Program-made: the position numbers and the translations under genes
Source of the DNA: Prevotella sp. tf2-5
GTDB lineage: Bacteria > Bacteroidota > Bacteroidia > Bacteroidales > Bacteroidaceae
Assembly: GCF_900115435.1 (NCBI RefSeq)
Contig: NZ_FOWK01000002.1
Span: 310,001 to 374,000, forward strand
Direction of reading: 5' to 3'
DNA length: 64,000 bases
Notes under the pieces: generated by a model
Seen by the model: only the letters and a program-made list of their open reading frames with translations
Database searches by the model: none
Told to the model about the DNA's origin: nothing
Shown: one piece after another, positions 1 through 8,296 of the stretch
How the letters are laid out: each line of letters begins with the position of its first letter
Position numbering within the stretch: the first letter of the stretch is position 1

Positions 1-336
1 ACGTGGGCATCATTGGCCAAGTGCTCGAAAGACACAGCTATACGTGACATACAGGACTTGATTAACAAGAACATCCTGAAAGAGGACATTCCAGGAGCCA
101 AGCGTCCAAGTTACTCCATCGTCTATGATGCTGAGGACATGACGCAATTCTTCGCAGAGATAAGCATTACTGAAGAAAATGGCATTCCATATCTCAATGC
201 CTTGTATAAAGGTAAGAAACCAATTTGCGAAAGAATTCTCAGACTCGATGCTGACCGATTCCAGAAAGGCGATTTGCCATTGTCTAATCTACTCAGTAAA
301 TACTGTTCGTATATAGTTGCAAGTAATAGAGAATAG
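1..336 (+). CDS. Fic-family protein, C-terminal part (5' end outside window)
   Basis: The reading frame is open from base 1, so the gene starts upstream. The first residues (TWASLAKCSKDTAIRDIQDL) match the winged-helix segment that follows the Fic AMP-transferase fold in DUF4172-type Fic proteins, and the next 70 residues resemble the tail of those proteins. The Fic motif HPFxxGNGR would lie upstream and cannot be seen. Family members usually modify protein targets by AMPylation, and the winged helix suggests DNA binding or autoregulation. An internal TTG could be misread as a start but is not needed. Family assignment rests on the HTH segment alone. Confidence 0.6.
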   Translation, partial: TWASLAKCSKDTAIRDIQDLINKNILKEDIPGAKRPSYSIVYDAEDMTQFFAEISITEENGIPYLNALYKGKKPICERILRLDADRFQKGDLPLSNLLSKYCSYIVASNRE

Positions 337-371
337 AAAAAATAGAAATGTAAACATATGAATTTAAAATT

Positions 372-986
372 ATGACCAGAGAAGAATCAAGAGCACGTAA
401 CGCATTGGAGAAAGTCTCAAATAAGTGTAGGAAACAAGTTGCAAAGAAGTTTGGTTGGAAACAAAGCGGCTATCTCAATTGGAGAATAGATTCAGGCTAT
501 TATTTCAGCTTGTGTCATTTGGTCTTGGAACAGGTTGAGCTTTCCGTGAAGCCATACTTTATTGATGATTTATGGTGGGACATATTTGAGTTGCCCGAAT
601 GCAAACAAGCACCAAAAAGTATAAGAGGCAAGGGGAGTTTTGCTGTTCCAGATGTACACTTAAAGGAGTACTTTGTCTTTGATACAGACAAAATTCCTGT
701 TTACACAGAAGATGATGTGGTCGCCCGATGGGAAAGCACGTTCAATACCATAGAATCAGACATTGCTCATTTCCTCAGCGAGAATCCCAATCCCGATGCT
801 TTTTGCCCAACGGGGCGAACTAACCGCATTTACGAACTAATGATGGACATACACTTAGGTAATCTTGACCAAGTTCAAGAAAAGATTGAATTATCCAAGA
901 CAAACCACATTGGAGTATTCTTTCAGGGGCCCAAAGGTTATGATTATGAATATATTGAAAGATGGCTGAGTGGTCAGAAGCGGTAA
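372..986 (+). CDS. Hypothetical protein, 204 aa
   Basis: I do not recognise a family. The protein is soluble, with no signal peptide or membrane segment. It is rich in aromatic residues (for example FIDDLWWDIFELPECKQ near residue 63) and has a basic N-terminus (SRARNALEKVSNKCRKQVAKK) that could bind nucleic acid or a partner. It lies 35 bases after the Fic-like gene on the same strand, so the two may be co-transcribed and functionally linked, but nothing in the sequence proves it. The start is the first ATG after the upstream stop. A rho-independent terminator lies about 220 bases downstream. Confidence 0.65.
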   Translation: MTREESRARNALEKVSNKCRKQVAKKFGWKQSGYLNWRIDSGYYFSLCHLVLEQVELSVKPYFIDDLWWDIFELPECKQAPKSIRGKGSFAVPDVHLKEYFVFDTDKIPVYTEDDVVARWESTFNTIESDIAHFLSENPNPDAFCPTGRTNRIYELMMDIHLGNLDQVQEKIELSKTNHIGVFFQGPKGYDYEYIERWLSGQKR

Positions 987-1409
987 ATTTCAATTTAGCG
1001 AAAAACAAGAAAATGACATAGAAATAGATTTTTCTGCCGTAAAAACACGTTTTCGTTGCCATGAGCGTGTAAAAACGTGCAGAATGTGTCGTAAAAGAGT
1101 CGCCAGTAGTTTACAATAACTCTGTAACTCGTTGATAATCAACATCTGTTAGCCGCCGCCCAGGCAGCAGTCGAAGAGTAATTATCACACTGATATAAAG
1201 AGAAGGGACCTGTCCGTTTGGGCAGGTCTCTTTTTTTAATGTTGAACAGGTAATAGCAAAAGTACTTATGTCTATGCATGATGACGTACCGCATCCAACC
1301 AAGGTTCAGATAAAGATTACCAATCTTGACAAGAGGCAAATACAGTTGTATCAAAAGATAATACGATAACAGATGTGCTATATGAACTGTCAACAAATTA
1401 GATTTCACT
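987..1409. other. Gene-poor intergenic region
   Basis: No convincing gene is present. Short minus-strand frames here run through the terminator hairpin and have no recognisable composition. The region holds the terminator at 1203-1237 and a perfect 13-bp palindrome with a central A (GTTGATAATCAAC, 1131-1143). The palindrome could be a protein-binding or recombination site, but no integrase is in view. Confidence 0.5.
1203..1237 (+). terminator. Rho-independent terminator
   Basis: An 11-bp stem (1205-1215 with 1220-1230, two G-U wobbles) around a GTTT loop is followed by seven T on the plus strand. It most likely ends the transcript of the gene at 372-986. Confidence 0.8.
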
Positions 1410-2225
1410 TTATTTCGGTTGAAGACTCATACGGTAATCGCTGGGCGACTGGCCAAGATGCTTGGTGCAGTAACGGCTGAAGTAAGAGAGCGATGTAAAA
1501 TTCATAAGTTCTGCTATCTGGGTGAGGGACAGGCGTTCATTATTCAGATAGTCTTTTAATATAGGTACGGTGTGTCGGTCGATGTATGAGGTGACACTGT
1601 GTCCTGTCACGCGTTTGACGGTGGCCGAAAGATATTTAGGAGATACGTTCAGTCGCTCTGCATAGTAACTCACATCACGCTCTGTTCGACTGATGCCAGT
1701 AGCAAGCAGAGCCATCAGTTGTTTTACAATGTAGGCTGTGCGGTCAGTATGCGAATCGGTGGCTTCACGTTGAGCATGGGCCTCGAAGATGTCGTATATC
1801 ATCGTCAGACAGAGACTGCCCATTAGCTCGCGATAGAACTGCAAGTGGCGGTCGTCCATGCGGTCGCGCAGACGATGGAAGTCCTCTCTCAGGTGCTGAG
1901 CCTGTTCTTCAGTTAGTTTGATGACAGGGTCTTGGTTCAGCGAGATACTGCCACCGATGCTGTAGTTGTTCGACGGCAGCAGGTTCTGCAGGAACTTATA
2001 ATCAGCAGCAAACCATTCTACCTGCAAGTCATCATGTGCCGCCAGATTGCAGATACGATCAGGCATCGGTATCACTACCAGGTCGTTTTTGACAATGTGA
2101 TAGCAATGCTCATTAAATACAAAACTTGCCTCACCTGTCAAGCAAAGCAGATGCATGCAGGTGTGGCTCAACTCATAGGAATTCATCCCATAGAAGTCTG
2201 TTGAATATTGAAAATCTGCCTTCAT
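1410..2225 (-). CDS. AraC-family transcriptional regulator
   Basis: This is a one-component regulator with an N-terminal cupin-like sensing domain (about residues 10-140) and a C-terminal double helix-turn-helix of the AraC type. In the C-terminal domain, YYAERLNVSPKYLSATVKR is the first HTH and LTQIAELMNFTSLSYFSRYC the second. At 271 residues it has the usual family length. I chose the ATG at 2225 (MKADFQYSTD) because homologous N-termini begin near here; an in-frame ATG at 2285 would add 20 residues of unusual composition. It is divergent from the SnoaL/flavodoxin/aldo-keto reductase genes and is the obvious candidate regulator of them, probably in redox or electrophile stress. The effector is unknown. 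Confidence 0.85.
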   Translation of the reverse strand: MKADFQYSTDFYGMNSYELSHTCMHLLCLTGEASFVFNEHCYHIVKNDLVVIPMPDRICNLAAHDDLQVEWFAADYKFLQNLLPSNNYSIGGSISLNQDPVIKLTEEQAQHLREDFHRLRDRMDDRHLQFYRELMGSLCLTMIYDIFEAHAQREATDSHTDRTAYIVKQLMALLATGISRTERDVSYYAERLNVSPKYLSATVKRVTGHSVTSYIDRHTVPILKDYLNNERLSLTQIAELMNFTSLSYFSRYCTKHLGQSPSDYRMSLQPK

Positions 2226-2305
2226 GACTGACAAAATTGCGATTAAGCGAGCGCAGAAAGCTTGCTTTTTGCCGAGCATGAGCAAGTTCGCGCAGTTTTA
2301 CTGCG

Positions 2306-2313
2306 CAAAATTA
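2306..2313 (-). promoter_or_regulatory. Putative -7 element for the AraC gene
   Basis: The minus strand reads TAATTTTG, fitting TAnnTTTG. No good -33 TTTG is visible, as is common for regulated promoters. Transcription would start near 2299. Confidence 0.4.
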
Positions 2314-2401
2314 CACATTATTTTATATATAAAAGAACGATTTAGGCAAAAAGTGAAAATTGTGATGCAATTTGTGAAATCAAAGTGCCGGAAAATCGTT
2401 G

Positions 2402-2409
2402 TACCTTTG
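2402..2409 (+). promoter_or_regulatory. Putative -7 element for the flavodoxin operon
   Basis: TACCTTTG lies 28 bases before the ATG at 2438. A TTTG at 2371-2374 is too far away to be a standard -33 box, which is consistent with activator dependence, perhaps on the divergent AraC protein. Confidence 0.6.
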
Positions 2410-2437
2410 CACCGTGAAACTTAAAAAGAATAAGATA

Positions 2438-2872
2438 ATGGATTTCAGAATGCAAGACCGCATGGAGTTGAAGGCATTAGTAGACTTCTATGCAACAGAG
2501 AGTGACAAGAACAACCAGGACTGCTACGTTGAGATTTTCCGTCCTGACATCAAACTGAACGTGTATTTCGGTGGTAAGCTGGGCATGACAGCAAACGACG
2601 TGCAGGACATGATCCGTCAGTACAAGGCTTTCGGTGCCGCTAAGGTGTCGTTCCACATGAACGGACAACAGAACGTAGATTTCGTAGATGAAACTCATGC
2701 CACAGGCACATGTTATGCATTGGCAACACTGGTTACTGAGCAGGACGGTAAGGATGTGCTGACCACTCACGCCGTACGCTACTATGACAAATACGAGAAG
2801 ATTGATGGTCGCTGGTGGATAAGTGAGCGTGAGCAGCATTTCGAGTGGTCAACAAATCAGGCTCTGGGATAA
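2438..2872 (+). CDS. SnoaL-like / nuclear transport factor 2 family protein
   Basis: A small soluble protein of 144 residues with the features of the SnoaL-like (NTF2) fold. It has an N-terminal helix (ELKALVDFYATESDKNN), alternating strands, and the signature end WWISEREQHFEW, where family members carry a Trp/Arg-rich last strand. The fold makes a conical pocket used for binding or isomerising small molecules; no substrate can be named here. The ATG at 2438 is chosen over an upstream in-frame codon because the latter lies inside the promoter. The next gene starts 1 base after its stop, so the two are in one operon. Confidence 0.7.
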   Translation: MDFRMQDRMELKALVDFYATESDKNNQDCYVEIFRPDIKLNVYFGGKLGMTANDVQDMIRQYKAFGAAKVSFHMNGQQNVDFVDETHATGTCYALATLVTEQDGKDVLTTHAVRYYDKYEKIDGRWWISEREQHFEWSTNQALG

Positions 2873-2873
2873 T

Positions 2874-3521
2874 ATGGGCAAGTCATTGAAACTGATACTT
2901 GCATCAACTCTGTGCATGCTGGTTTATACTGCTTGTGGTGGGAACAGCAAGAAAGAGACTGATGCGAATAAACAAACAACGACAAACGGGAAAACATTTA
3001 TGGCAAAAGACGGAAAGGCAATTGTAGTGTTCTTCTCGCATGCGGGAGACAACTACGCAGTAGGAAACATCGAAGTGGGCAACACAAAGATTGTGGCAGA
3101 CTACATCACGGAACTGACAGGTGCTGAACAGTTTGAAATCATCACGCACAAGTATGACGGAATGGCGTACAATCCGCTGATCAAACTTGCGAAGGAAGAG
3201 GCTAAGAACGGTGAGTTGCCTGAATATGAAGGCGACATCGACCTAAACAAATACGACACTGTGTTTATCGGTGGCCCCGTATGGTGGGGCACTTATCCTC
3301 AAGTAATGTTTACCTTCTTCAAGAAGCATGTTAATGACCTGAAGGGTAAGACCGTCATTCCTTTCACCACTCACGAAGGTTCTGGATTGGCCAACTGTGT
3401 GGAGGATGTGAAGGAAGCATTCCCTGGGGCAAATGTCACCAAGGGCTTCAGCATCTACGGTCACGAGGTGCGCACAGAAAAGAAAAAGGTCGAGAAGTGG
3501 CTTAATAGTTTAGGATATTAA
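2874..3521 (+). CDS. Lipoprotein flavodoxin
   Basis: A 215-residue flavodoxin-like protein with a lipoprotein signal peptide (basic start, hydrophobic core, lipobox YTAC with Cys near residue 21). After a hydrophilic linker comes the flavodoxin fold: VVFFSHAGDNY near residue 50 is the FMN phosphate loop, and FIGGPVWWGTYPQ near residue 125 is the second FMN-contact segment with paired Trp. It probably carries electrons at the membrane surface as an anchored flavoprotein. A start at 2823 would overlap the previous gene by 50 bases and lacks the signal peptide, so 2874 is preferred. The aldo-keto reductase follows after 11 bases. Confidence 0.85.
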   Translation: MGKSLKLILASTLCMLVYTACGGNSKKETDANKQTTTNGKTFMAKDGKAIVVFFSHAGDNYAVGNIEVGNTKIVADYITELTGAEQFEIITHKYDGMAYNPLIKLAKEEAKNGELPEYEGDIDLNKYDTVFIGGPVWWGTYPQVMFTFFKKHVNDLKGKTVIPFTTHEGSGLANCVEDVKEAFPGANVTKGFSIYGHEVRTEKKKVEKWLNSLGY

Positions 3522-3532
3522 TAACGAAGATT

Positions 3533-4378
3533 ATGGAGTATATTAAACTATCAAACGGTGTCAAGATGCCGACATTGGGCTACGGCGTGTTTCTGGTAAG
3601 CCCTGACGAGTGTGAGCGTTGTGTAAGTGATGCGCTGAGTGTGGGCTATCGCCTGATTGACACGGCACAGGCCTACCAGAATGAAGAGGGTGTGGGTAAT
3701 GCCTGGCGCAAGAGTGGCATCAAGCGCGAGGATCTGTTCCTTGTAACGAAGGTGTGGATATCGAACAATGGCGAGGAAAAGGCTGCCAAGAGCATCGACG
3801 AGAGCCTGCGCAAGTTGCAGACGGAGTATATCGACCTGCTGCTCATCCATCAGGCTTACGGCGACGTGTTCGGCACATGGCGGGCTATGGAGAAAGCTTA
3901 TCGTGCAGGTAAGGTTCGTGCCATCGGTGTGAGCAACTTCCAGGCTGGCCGTTTCTTCGACTTCGCCCACTATGTAGAGCTGAAACCGATGGTGAATCAG
4001 TTGGAGTGCAACACGTTCTCTCAGCAAACAGGAATCGAGCCGATTCATGGCGAGTTTGGCACCAAGATGATGGCTTGGTATCCACTTGGCGGACAAGGTA
4101 CTGACGGCATCGTAAAGAGTGAATTACTGGCTTCTATAGGTGCCAAGTACAACAAGACCGCTGCTCAGGTAGCCCTCCGTTGGCTCACCCAGCGTGGCAT
4201 CGTGGCTATTCCTAAGTCGAGCCACAAGGAGCGCATGGCGCAGAATATCGACATCTTCGACTTCTCGCTGAGCGACGAGGAGATGGTTCATATAGCCAAG
4301 ATGAACCAGCACGACGCAGGCACCAGAGATTTCGGTGACCCGCAGTTTGTGAAGTACTTGATTGAAACTTACGGTTAA
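3533..4378 (+). CDS. Aldo/keto reductase
   Basis: An NADPH-dependent (beta/alpha)8 oxidoreductase of 281 residues, full length. The catalytic tetrad is visible: Asp in LIDTAQAY with its Tyr, Lys in FLVTKVW, and His in DLLLIHQ. The cofactor-binding IPKSSHKERMAQN motif is near residue 227. Related bacterial enzymes (2,5-diketo-gluconate reductase type) reduce aldehydes and ketones such as methylglyoxal. With the SnoaL-like protein and flavodoxin it forms an operon typical of redox or aldehyde stress responses controlled by AraC proteins; the precise substrate is unknown. Confidence 0.9.
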   Translation: MEYIKLSNGVKMPTLGYGVFLVSPDECERCVSDALSVGYRLIDTAQAYQNEEGVGNAWRKSGIKREDLFLVTKVWISNNGEEKAAKSIDESLRKLQTEYIDLLLIHQAYGDVFGTWRAMEKAYRAGKVRAIGVSNFQAGRFFDFAHYVELKPMVNQLECNTFSQQTGIEPIHGEFGTKMMAWYPLGGQGTDGIVKSELLASIGAKYNKTAAQVALRWLTQRGIVAIPKSSHKERMAQNIDIFDFSLSDEEMVHIAKMNQHDAGTRDFGDPQFVKYLIETYG

Positions 4379-4381
4379 ACG

Positions 4382-4558
4382 AGAGCAGAGGGTGGATCAG
4401 GTGCGATTATCTCGTCACAAAGCGGTCATCGTCTGCCAGCCTTATCGCAGGAACAGAACGAGGCTTTAGCCACAACTCCTGTTGATAAGCTGCTGGAATT
4501 TCCGTTCTTGAAGGAGATCAACGACACACTAAATAGCCACCCACTTCCGTTATTTTGA
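4382..4558 (+). pseudogene. Remnant of a short-chain dehydrogenase
   Basis: One frame (59 codons, no start) reads GGSGAIISSQSGHRLPALS and ATTPVDKLLEFP. This is the segment around the catalytic Ser of SDR-family oxidoreductases. The N-terminal Rossmann motif, the YxxxK and the C-terminal part are missing. It lies between an intact aldo-keto reductase and an intact SDR, so it is probably what is left of a third oxidoreductase of this cluster. The family call is inference from a short match. Confidence 0.55.
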
Positions 4559-4574
4559 AAAACAAATAAAAGTT

Positions 4575-4789
4575 ATGGAAGATACTTACGGTTGTAATCT
4601 GATTAACGCGAAGCATGACGGACGACAAGTAAAGGAGTTCGTTGGCAAGTATCATGTGCACGTCCTTGTACGGCAGGGACAGATGACTTCGCGCTGTTCC
4701 GCAACCGTCTGTTGATGCCCGATACAGGTTTCAAACGTGAGATATTAGGCCGTGTGATGCAGATATTCATTTATTTGTACGCAAAATAA
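4575..4789 (+). pseudogene. Frameshifted remnant of an unrecognised gene
   Basis: An ATG-initiated frame of 46 codons (MEDTYGCNLINAKHDGRQVK...) stops at 4715. From 4682 another frame continues with protein-like sequence (DDFALFRNRLLMPDTGFKRE) to a stop at 4789. The two together look like one short coding sequence broken by a frameshift or deletion. I do not recognise the family. Confidence 0.4.
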
Positions 4790-4811
4790 TATAAATTAAC
4801 ATCTGATTAAT

Positions 4812-5567
4812 ATGGATAAGATAGTGTTGATAACAGGTGCGACGAGTGGTATAGGACTTAGTTGCGCGAGGAAATTCGCAGAGAATGGTGACAGGCTGAT
4901 ACTGACAGGACGTAACGCTCAAAAGCTCGAGGAGATTCGTCAGGAGCTGACAGCCAAAGGTACTGAGGTCATCACCTTGGTCTTTGACGTGAGAGACCGT
5001 GAGAAGGCTACGAGACTGATGGACGAGTTGCCGGCAGAATGGCAGGCTGTCGACGTGTTGATAAACAATGCCGGTCTGGCACTGGGCTTGGAACCTGAGT
5101 ATGAGGGTGACCTCGATGAATGGGAGACGATGATAGATACGAATATCAAGGGTCTGTTGACGATGACGCGTCTTGTGGTACCTGGAATGGTGAAACGCAA
5201 TCGTGGTCACATCATCAATGTCGGTTCTGTGGCAGGTGACGCCGCCTACGCTGGAGGGAATGTCTATTGTGCGAGCAAGGCTGCCGTAAAGGCTCTGACA
5301 GATGGACTGCGCATCGATGTGGCAGACACCGCCATCCGAGTGACCAACCTGAAACCTGGTCTCGTTGAGACGAATTTCAGCAATGTCCGTTTCAGGGGTG
5401 ACAAGGAGCGTGCCAAGAAACTATATACGGGTATCATGCCCTTGACAGGTGATGACATCGCTGATGTCGCCGTCTATGCCGCCAATGCTCCTGAGCATGT
5501 GCAGATCGCAGAGGTGCTTATCCTTGCCACCCATCAGGCGAGTGGTAGTGTGATCGTAAGGAAATGA
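4812..5567 (+). CDS. SDR-family NAD(P)-dependent oxidoreductase (YdfG-like)
   Basis: A classical short-chain dehydrogenase of 251 residues. The motifs are the cofactor loop TGATSGIG (residues 8-15), LINNAGLAL near 84, catalytic Ser in NVGSVAGDAAY, and YCASK with the Tyr-Lys pair near residue 153. The C-terminal region after YCASK and the length match the YdfG group, which oxidises 3-hydroxy acids and serine-like compounds. The Arg in LTGRN after the second strand suggests NADP preference. A terminator follows 30 bases after its stop. Confidence 0.88.
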   Translation: MDKIVLITGATSGIGLSCARKFAENGDRLILTGRNAQKLEEIRQELTAKGTEVITLVFDVRDREKATRLMDELPAEWQAVDVLINNAGLALGLEPEYEGDLDEWETMIDTNIKGLLTMTRLVVPGMVKRNRGHIINVGSVAGDAAYAGGNVYCASKAAVKALTDGLRIDVADTAIRVTNLKPGLVETNFSNVRFRGDKERAKKLYTGIMPLTGDDIADVAVYAANAPEHVQIAEVLILATHQASGSVIVRK

Positions 5568-5597
5568 GATCGTAGAGGCAGCGTGATCCATGTAAAG

Positions 5598-5632
5598 AGG
5601 CAGGCTCATCGATGTGAAGAGCCTGCCTTTGC
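5598..5632 (+). terminator. Rho-independent terminator after the SDR gene
   Basis: A perfect 10-bp stem (AGGCAGGCTC at 5598-5607 with GAGCCTGCCT at 5619-5628) with an 11-base loop is followed by a short T run. Confidence 0.7.
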
Positions 5633-5656
5633 AGTTGTTGGAAGCTTCCTAACCGG

Positions 5657-5744
5657 TTGTCGACTCCAGTCAGCAACCCTGTCGACTCCAGTCAGCAACC
5701 CTGTCGACTCCAGTCAACAGACCTGCTGACTCCAGTCAACCGGT
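5657..5744. repeat. Tandem array, 22-bp period, four units
   Basis: Units are 5657-5678, 5679-5700, 5701-5722 and 5723-5744. Each contains the mini-palindrome GACTCCAGTC. The array is bracketed by inverted 8-mers ACCGGTTG (5652-5659) and CAACCGGT (5737-5744). It fills the gap between the convergent SDR and GH5 genes. There are no spacers, so it is not CRISPR. Confidence 0.9.
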
Positions 5745-5783
5745 GGGAATCGTCGTCAGACTTGTTGTCTCGTTGCTTCCATA

Positions 5784-6935
5784 TTACTTCTCCAGTCCTT
5801 TGCTGTTCATCAGCATGTCCACCAAAGGTTTGTCCTTGAAGTCGTGTTTCTTCTGATCCCAGAAGCCGAAGTCGGCATCATAGCACCATGTGGTCCATGC
5901 GATATTGAACTCGTCAAACACAGTCAGCATATCTTTCGTCCACTTATAGGCAAGTTCACGGTCTACTGGCTCATAGACACCCCACTCACCACAGAACAGT
6001 TGCAGGTTGTATTTCTTCGCAGCCTCGATGGCGTCCTTGAAGTCTGCGCGGATATGGTCGATGTTCCATACCTCTTTGGTATATGGCTCCAGTTCAGGTT
6101 TCAGTGAGTCTGGTGCTGCCTCATAGTCTTCCTTCGAAACCAGGACACCAGGATAGTTGATCTTGCCGGTATACTTGCCGAGGGGAGTCCACCATGCGCC
6201 GTAGTGTGTCAGGAGCATGGGGTTATAGTAATGGAAGGACAGTACGATGTTCTTGTCACCCTCAGGTACTTTCAGGTATTTCATGGTCTGGTAGCCTTGC
6301 CAGAGATTAGAGCCGATGACCAGTGTGCGCTGTGGCTCCCGCTCACGCAAAGCCTTATGTACCTTGGCAATCAACTGGTTCCATTGCTCGTGGTCTTCTG
6401 CTACGGGTTCGTTCATGAACTCATAGGCGACAGAGTCTGTGCTGTAGCCTTTTAGCTCGTCCGACAGCTGGTACCACATGTTGATAAGGTCCTGCTGTGC
6501 TTTCTCCGAGGTAAACAATGTGTTGGCATTGGCACCATCCTCGTTGACGGCATTGAAGTAGTGAGAACGGATGATGTGCAGGTCGACGATGGCACGCAGA
6601 TGGTGCTTGCCACACTGGTCGAGGGCGAAGGTCAGCAGTTTCCATGCCTCAGGCAGCTTGTTGCCCTGCTCATCCCAGAACTGTACCTCATCGATGGGGA
6701 TACGTACGAAGTCGAAGCCTAATGAGTCCAGTCGTGCGAAGTCGTCTTCCTGGATATGCTTCTCACGTGCCTCACCACGGTCCTCATTGTTCTGCGACAG
6801 CCAGTGGCTCAAGTTTGTTCCGCGTTTAATGCGGAAGTTGTTCTCTCCGTCATTTGTCTCATTCTTGGTGGCGCAGGCGCTTAGTACTAACATCGTCACA
6901 GCGATTAGTGCCAGGGAAAATAATAAATGCTTCAT
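5784..6935 (-). CDS. Glycoside hydrolase family 5 lipoprotein
   Basis: A 383-residue retaining glycosidase of the GH5 (cellulase A) clan. A lipoprotein signal ends at LSAC with Cys21, so the enzyme is lipid-anchored. Catalytic residues are seen as acid/base Glu176 in EFMNEP and nucleophile Glu317 in FCGEWG, with the substrate-site SFHYYNP near residue 233. GH5 members act on beta-glucans, mannans and related polysaccharides; subfamily and substrate cannot be read from sequence alone. It stands alone with its own promoter rather than in a SusCD locus. The signal peptide fixes the start. Confidence 0.9.
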   Translation of the reverse strand: MKHLLFSLALIAVTMLVLSACATKNETNDGENNFRIKRGTNLSHWLSQNNEDRGEAREKHIQEDDFARLDSLGFDFVRIPIDEVQFWDEQGNKLPEAWKLLTFALDQCGKHHLRAIVDLHIIRSHYFNAVNEDGANANTLFTSEKAQQDLINMWYQLSDELKGYSTDSVAYEFMNEPVAEDHEQWNQLIAKVHKALREREPQRTLVIGSNLWQGYQTMKYLKVPEGDKNIVLSFHYYNPMLLTHYGAWWTPLGKYTGKINYPGVLVSKEDYEAAPDSLKPELEPYTKEVWNIDHIRADFKDAIEAAKKYNLQLFCGEWGVYEPVDRELAYKWTKDMLTVFDEFNIAWTTWCYDADFGFWDQKKHDFKDKPLVDMLMNSKGLEK

Positions 6936-6973
6936 GTTTTTTGTTTTTAGTTAAAAATAATTCTGCTTTGCTG

Positions 6974-6981
6974 CAAAGGTA
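6974..6981 (-). promoter_or_regulatory. -7 element for the GH5 gene
   Basis: The minus strand reads TACCTTTG. An ATTG at 7001-7004, 19 bases upstream, is a near match to the -33 TTTG. Confidence 0.65.
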
Positions 6982-7039
6982 AACATTATATTTTGAAACA
7001 CAATGGTTGTCATAGGAAAAAATATAAATATAGTTGCAA

Positions 7040-8263
7040 TTATGCCTCTTCCTCTATCTTCCGTATAAGGAAGAACTGACGGGTCTTGAGGAAATAGAGA
7101 AGGACACCGGCGGCATTCGTGATGGCGACCGTCCAAAAGGCAGCTGTATAACCAAAAAGCTCGGCGATGGCTCCACCGGCAAGGATGCCGAGTCCCATAC
7201 CGATATCCCAGGAGATAAGAATGGTGGAGTTGGCAGTGCCGCGCTCGTTATGATGCGCCATCGATATCATCATGTTCTGGAAGGCTGGCCACATATGACC
7301 GTTACCCAAGCCGATGAGGATGGCGGAGGAATAATATCCGAACATGTTTGGTGATGCCACGAAGAGTGTGTAGCCTACTAAGGAGATGACCATACCCTCT
7401 GAGGCGTTATGGGTAAGCAGTCCTTTGCGCAGAGCCTTGCCACCTTGCAGGCGGGAGAGGATGAGTCCGATGGAACAGAGCATGAACCATGTTCCTGTGC
7501 CGCCAGTGATACCCATCACCTGTTTGCCGTAGATGGCGAGATAGTTGCTCAACACACCGAAGCAGAATCCGAAGAACACCATATTCACTCCCAACAGCCA
7601 GCCTCGGGCGAGGAAGAAACGGTCTAATGAGAGTTTACGAGGTTTGATGGTCGGTGGCTGACGGCTGATGTCGGATGTCTGACCTCTTACATCATTCTTC
7701 TTATTTTTTACTTCTATCGTCGCGTCGACAATCCAGCCGAAGACGGCGATGGCAAAGGCAAGCCAGAACAGAAGCTCGAAGTTATGGGTCTCCGCATAGA
7801 CAAAGATGGCGAAGGAGGGTGCTATCGCCATCGCGAGGTTGTTAGAGAGTCCGTAGTAGCCGATACCCTCGTTGCGACGGGATGATGGTAGTACGTCAAT
7901 GGCAACGGTAGAGTTGGCAACAGTCAAGGCGCCGAAAGGACCTCCGTGTAGTGTCCTGACGATGGTGAAGAGCAGGAGAGTGCCTGCGGCGAGATAGCCT
8001 GCGAAAAAGATGGCAAAGGCTGCAAAACTCACCAGTAGTACGGTCTTACGAGGAAACGAGTCGACGAAATAGCCGCTGAATGGTCGGAAGAGGAGTGCCG
8101 TGATGGTATAGCCAGACAGCACCAGTCCGATGACGTCCTTCGTCGCTCCAAACGTCTCACTCAGATAGAGGGGTAGTAATGGGGTGAGCAAATAAAAGGC
8201 GAAGAACAGCGAAAAATTTGCTGTCATCACCTTGATATAGTTACTATTCCAGAGTCGTTCCAT
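7040..8263 (-). CDS. MFS transporter
   Basis: A 407-residue inner-membrane protein with about twelve hydrophobic helices. The major-facilitator loop motif after helix 2 is visible as GYFVDSFPRKTVLL. The central cytoplasmic loop near residue 190 is basic and low in complexity (EVKNKKNDVRGQTSDISR), as usual between the two six-helix halves. Most relatives are drug or metabolite exporters; the substrate is unknown. It lies 33 bases after hisC on the same strand and may be read from the his promoter, although no his-related function is known for the family. Confidence 0.85.
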   Translation of the reverse strand: MERLWNSNYIKVMTANFSLFFAFYLLTPLLPLYLSETFGATKDVIGLVLSGYTITALLFRPFSGYFVDSFPRKTVLLVSFAAFAIFFAGYLAAGTLLLFTIVRTLHGGPFGALTVANSTVAIDVLPSSRRNEGIGYYGLSNNLAMAIAPSFAIFVYAETHNFELLFWLAFAIAVFGWIVDATIEVKNKKNDVRGQTSDISRQPPTIKPRKLSLDRFFLARGWLLGVNMVFFGFCFGVLSNYLAIYGKQVMGITGGTGTWFMLCSIGLILSRLQGGKALRKGLLTHNASEGMVISLVGYTLFVASPNMFGYYSSAILIGLGNGHMWPAFQNMMISMAHHNERGTANSTILISWDIGMGLGILAGGAIAELFGYTAAFWTVAITNAAGVLLYFLKTRQFFLIRKIEEEA

Positions 8264-8296
8264 CTCTTTCTGGATTTTTTAGAGACTCCAGAGTAT

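Noticed and set aside
1139..1408. Minus-strand ORF of 89 codons before the AraC gene's end
   Set aside because: It runs through the terminator hairpin, has unusual composition and no recognisable motif, and no promoter is in place.
5657..5744. 22-bp arrays as possible CRISPR
   Set aside because: Units are directly adjacent with no spacers, and no cas genes are present; the same holds for 28159-28246 and 62101-62188.
5657..5839. Plus-strand ORF over the 22-bp array
   Set aside because: It only translates the repeat and the antisense of the GH5 gene.
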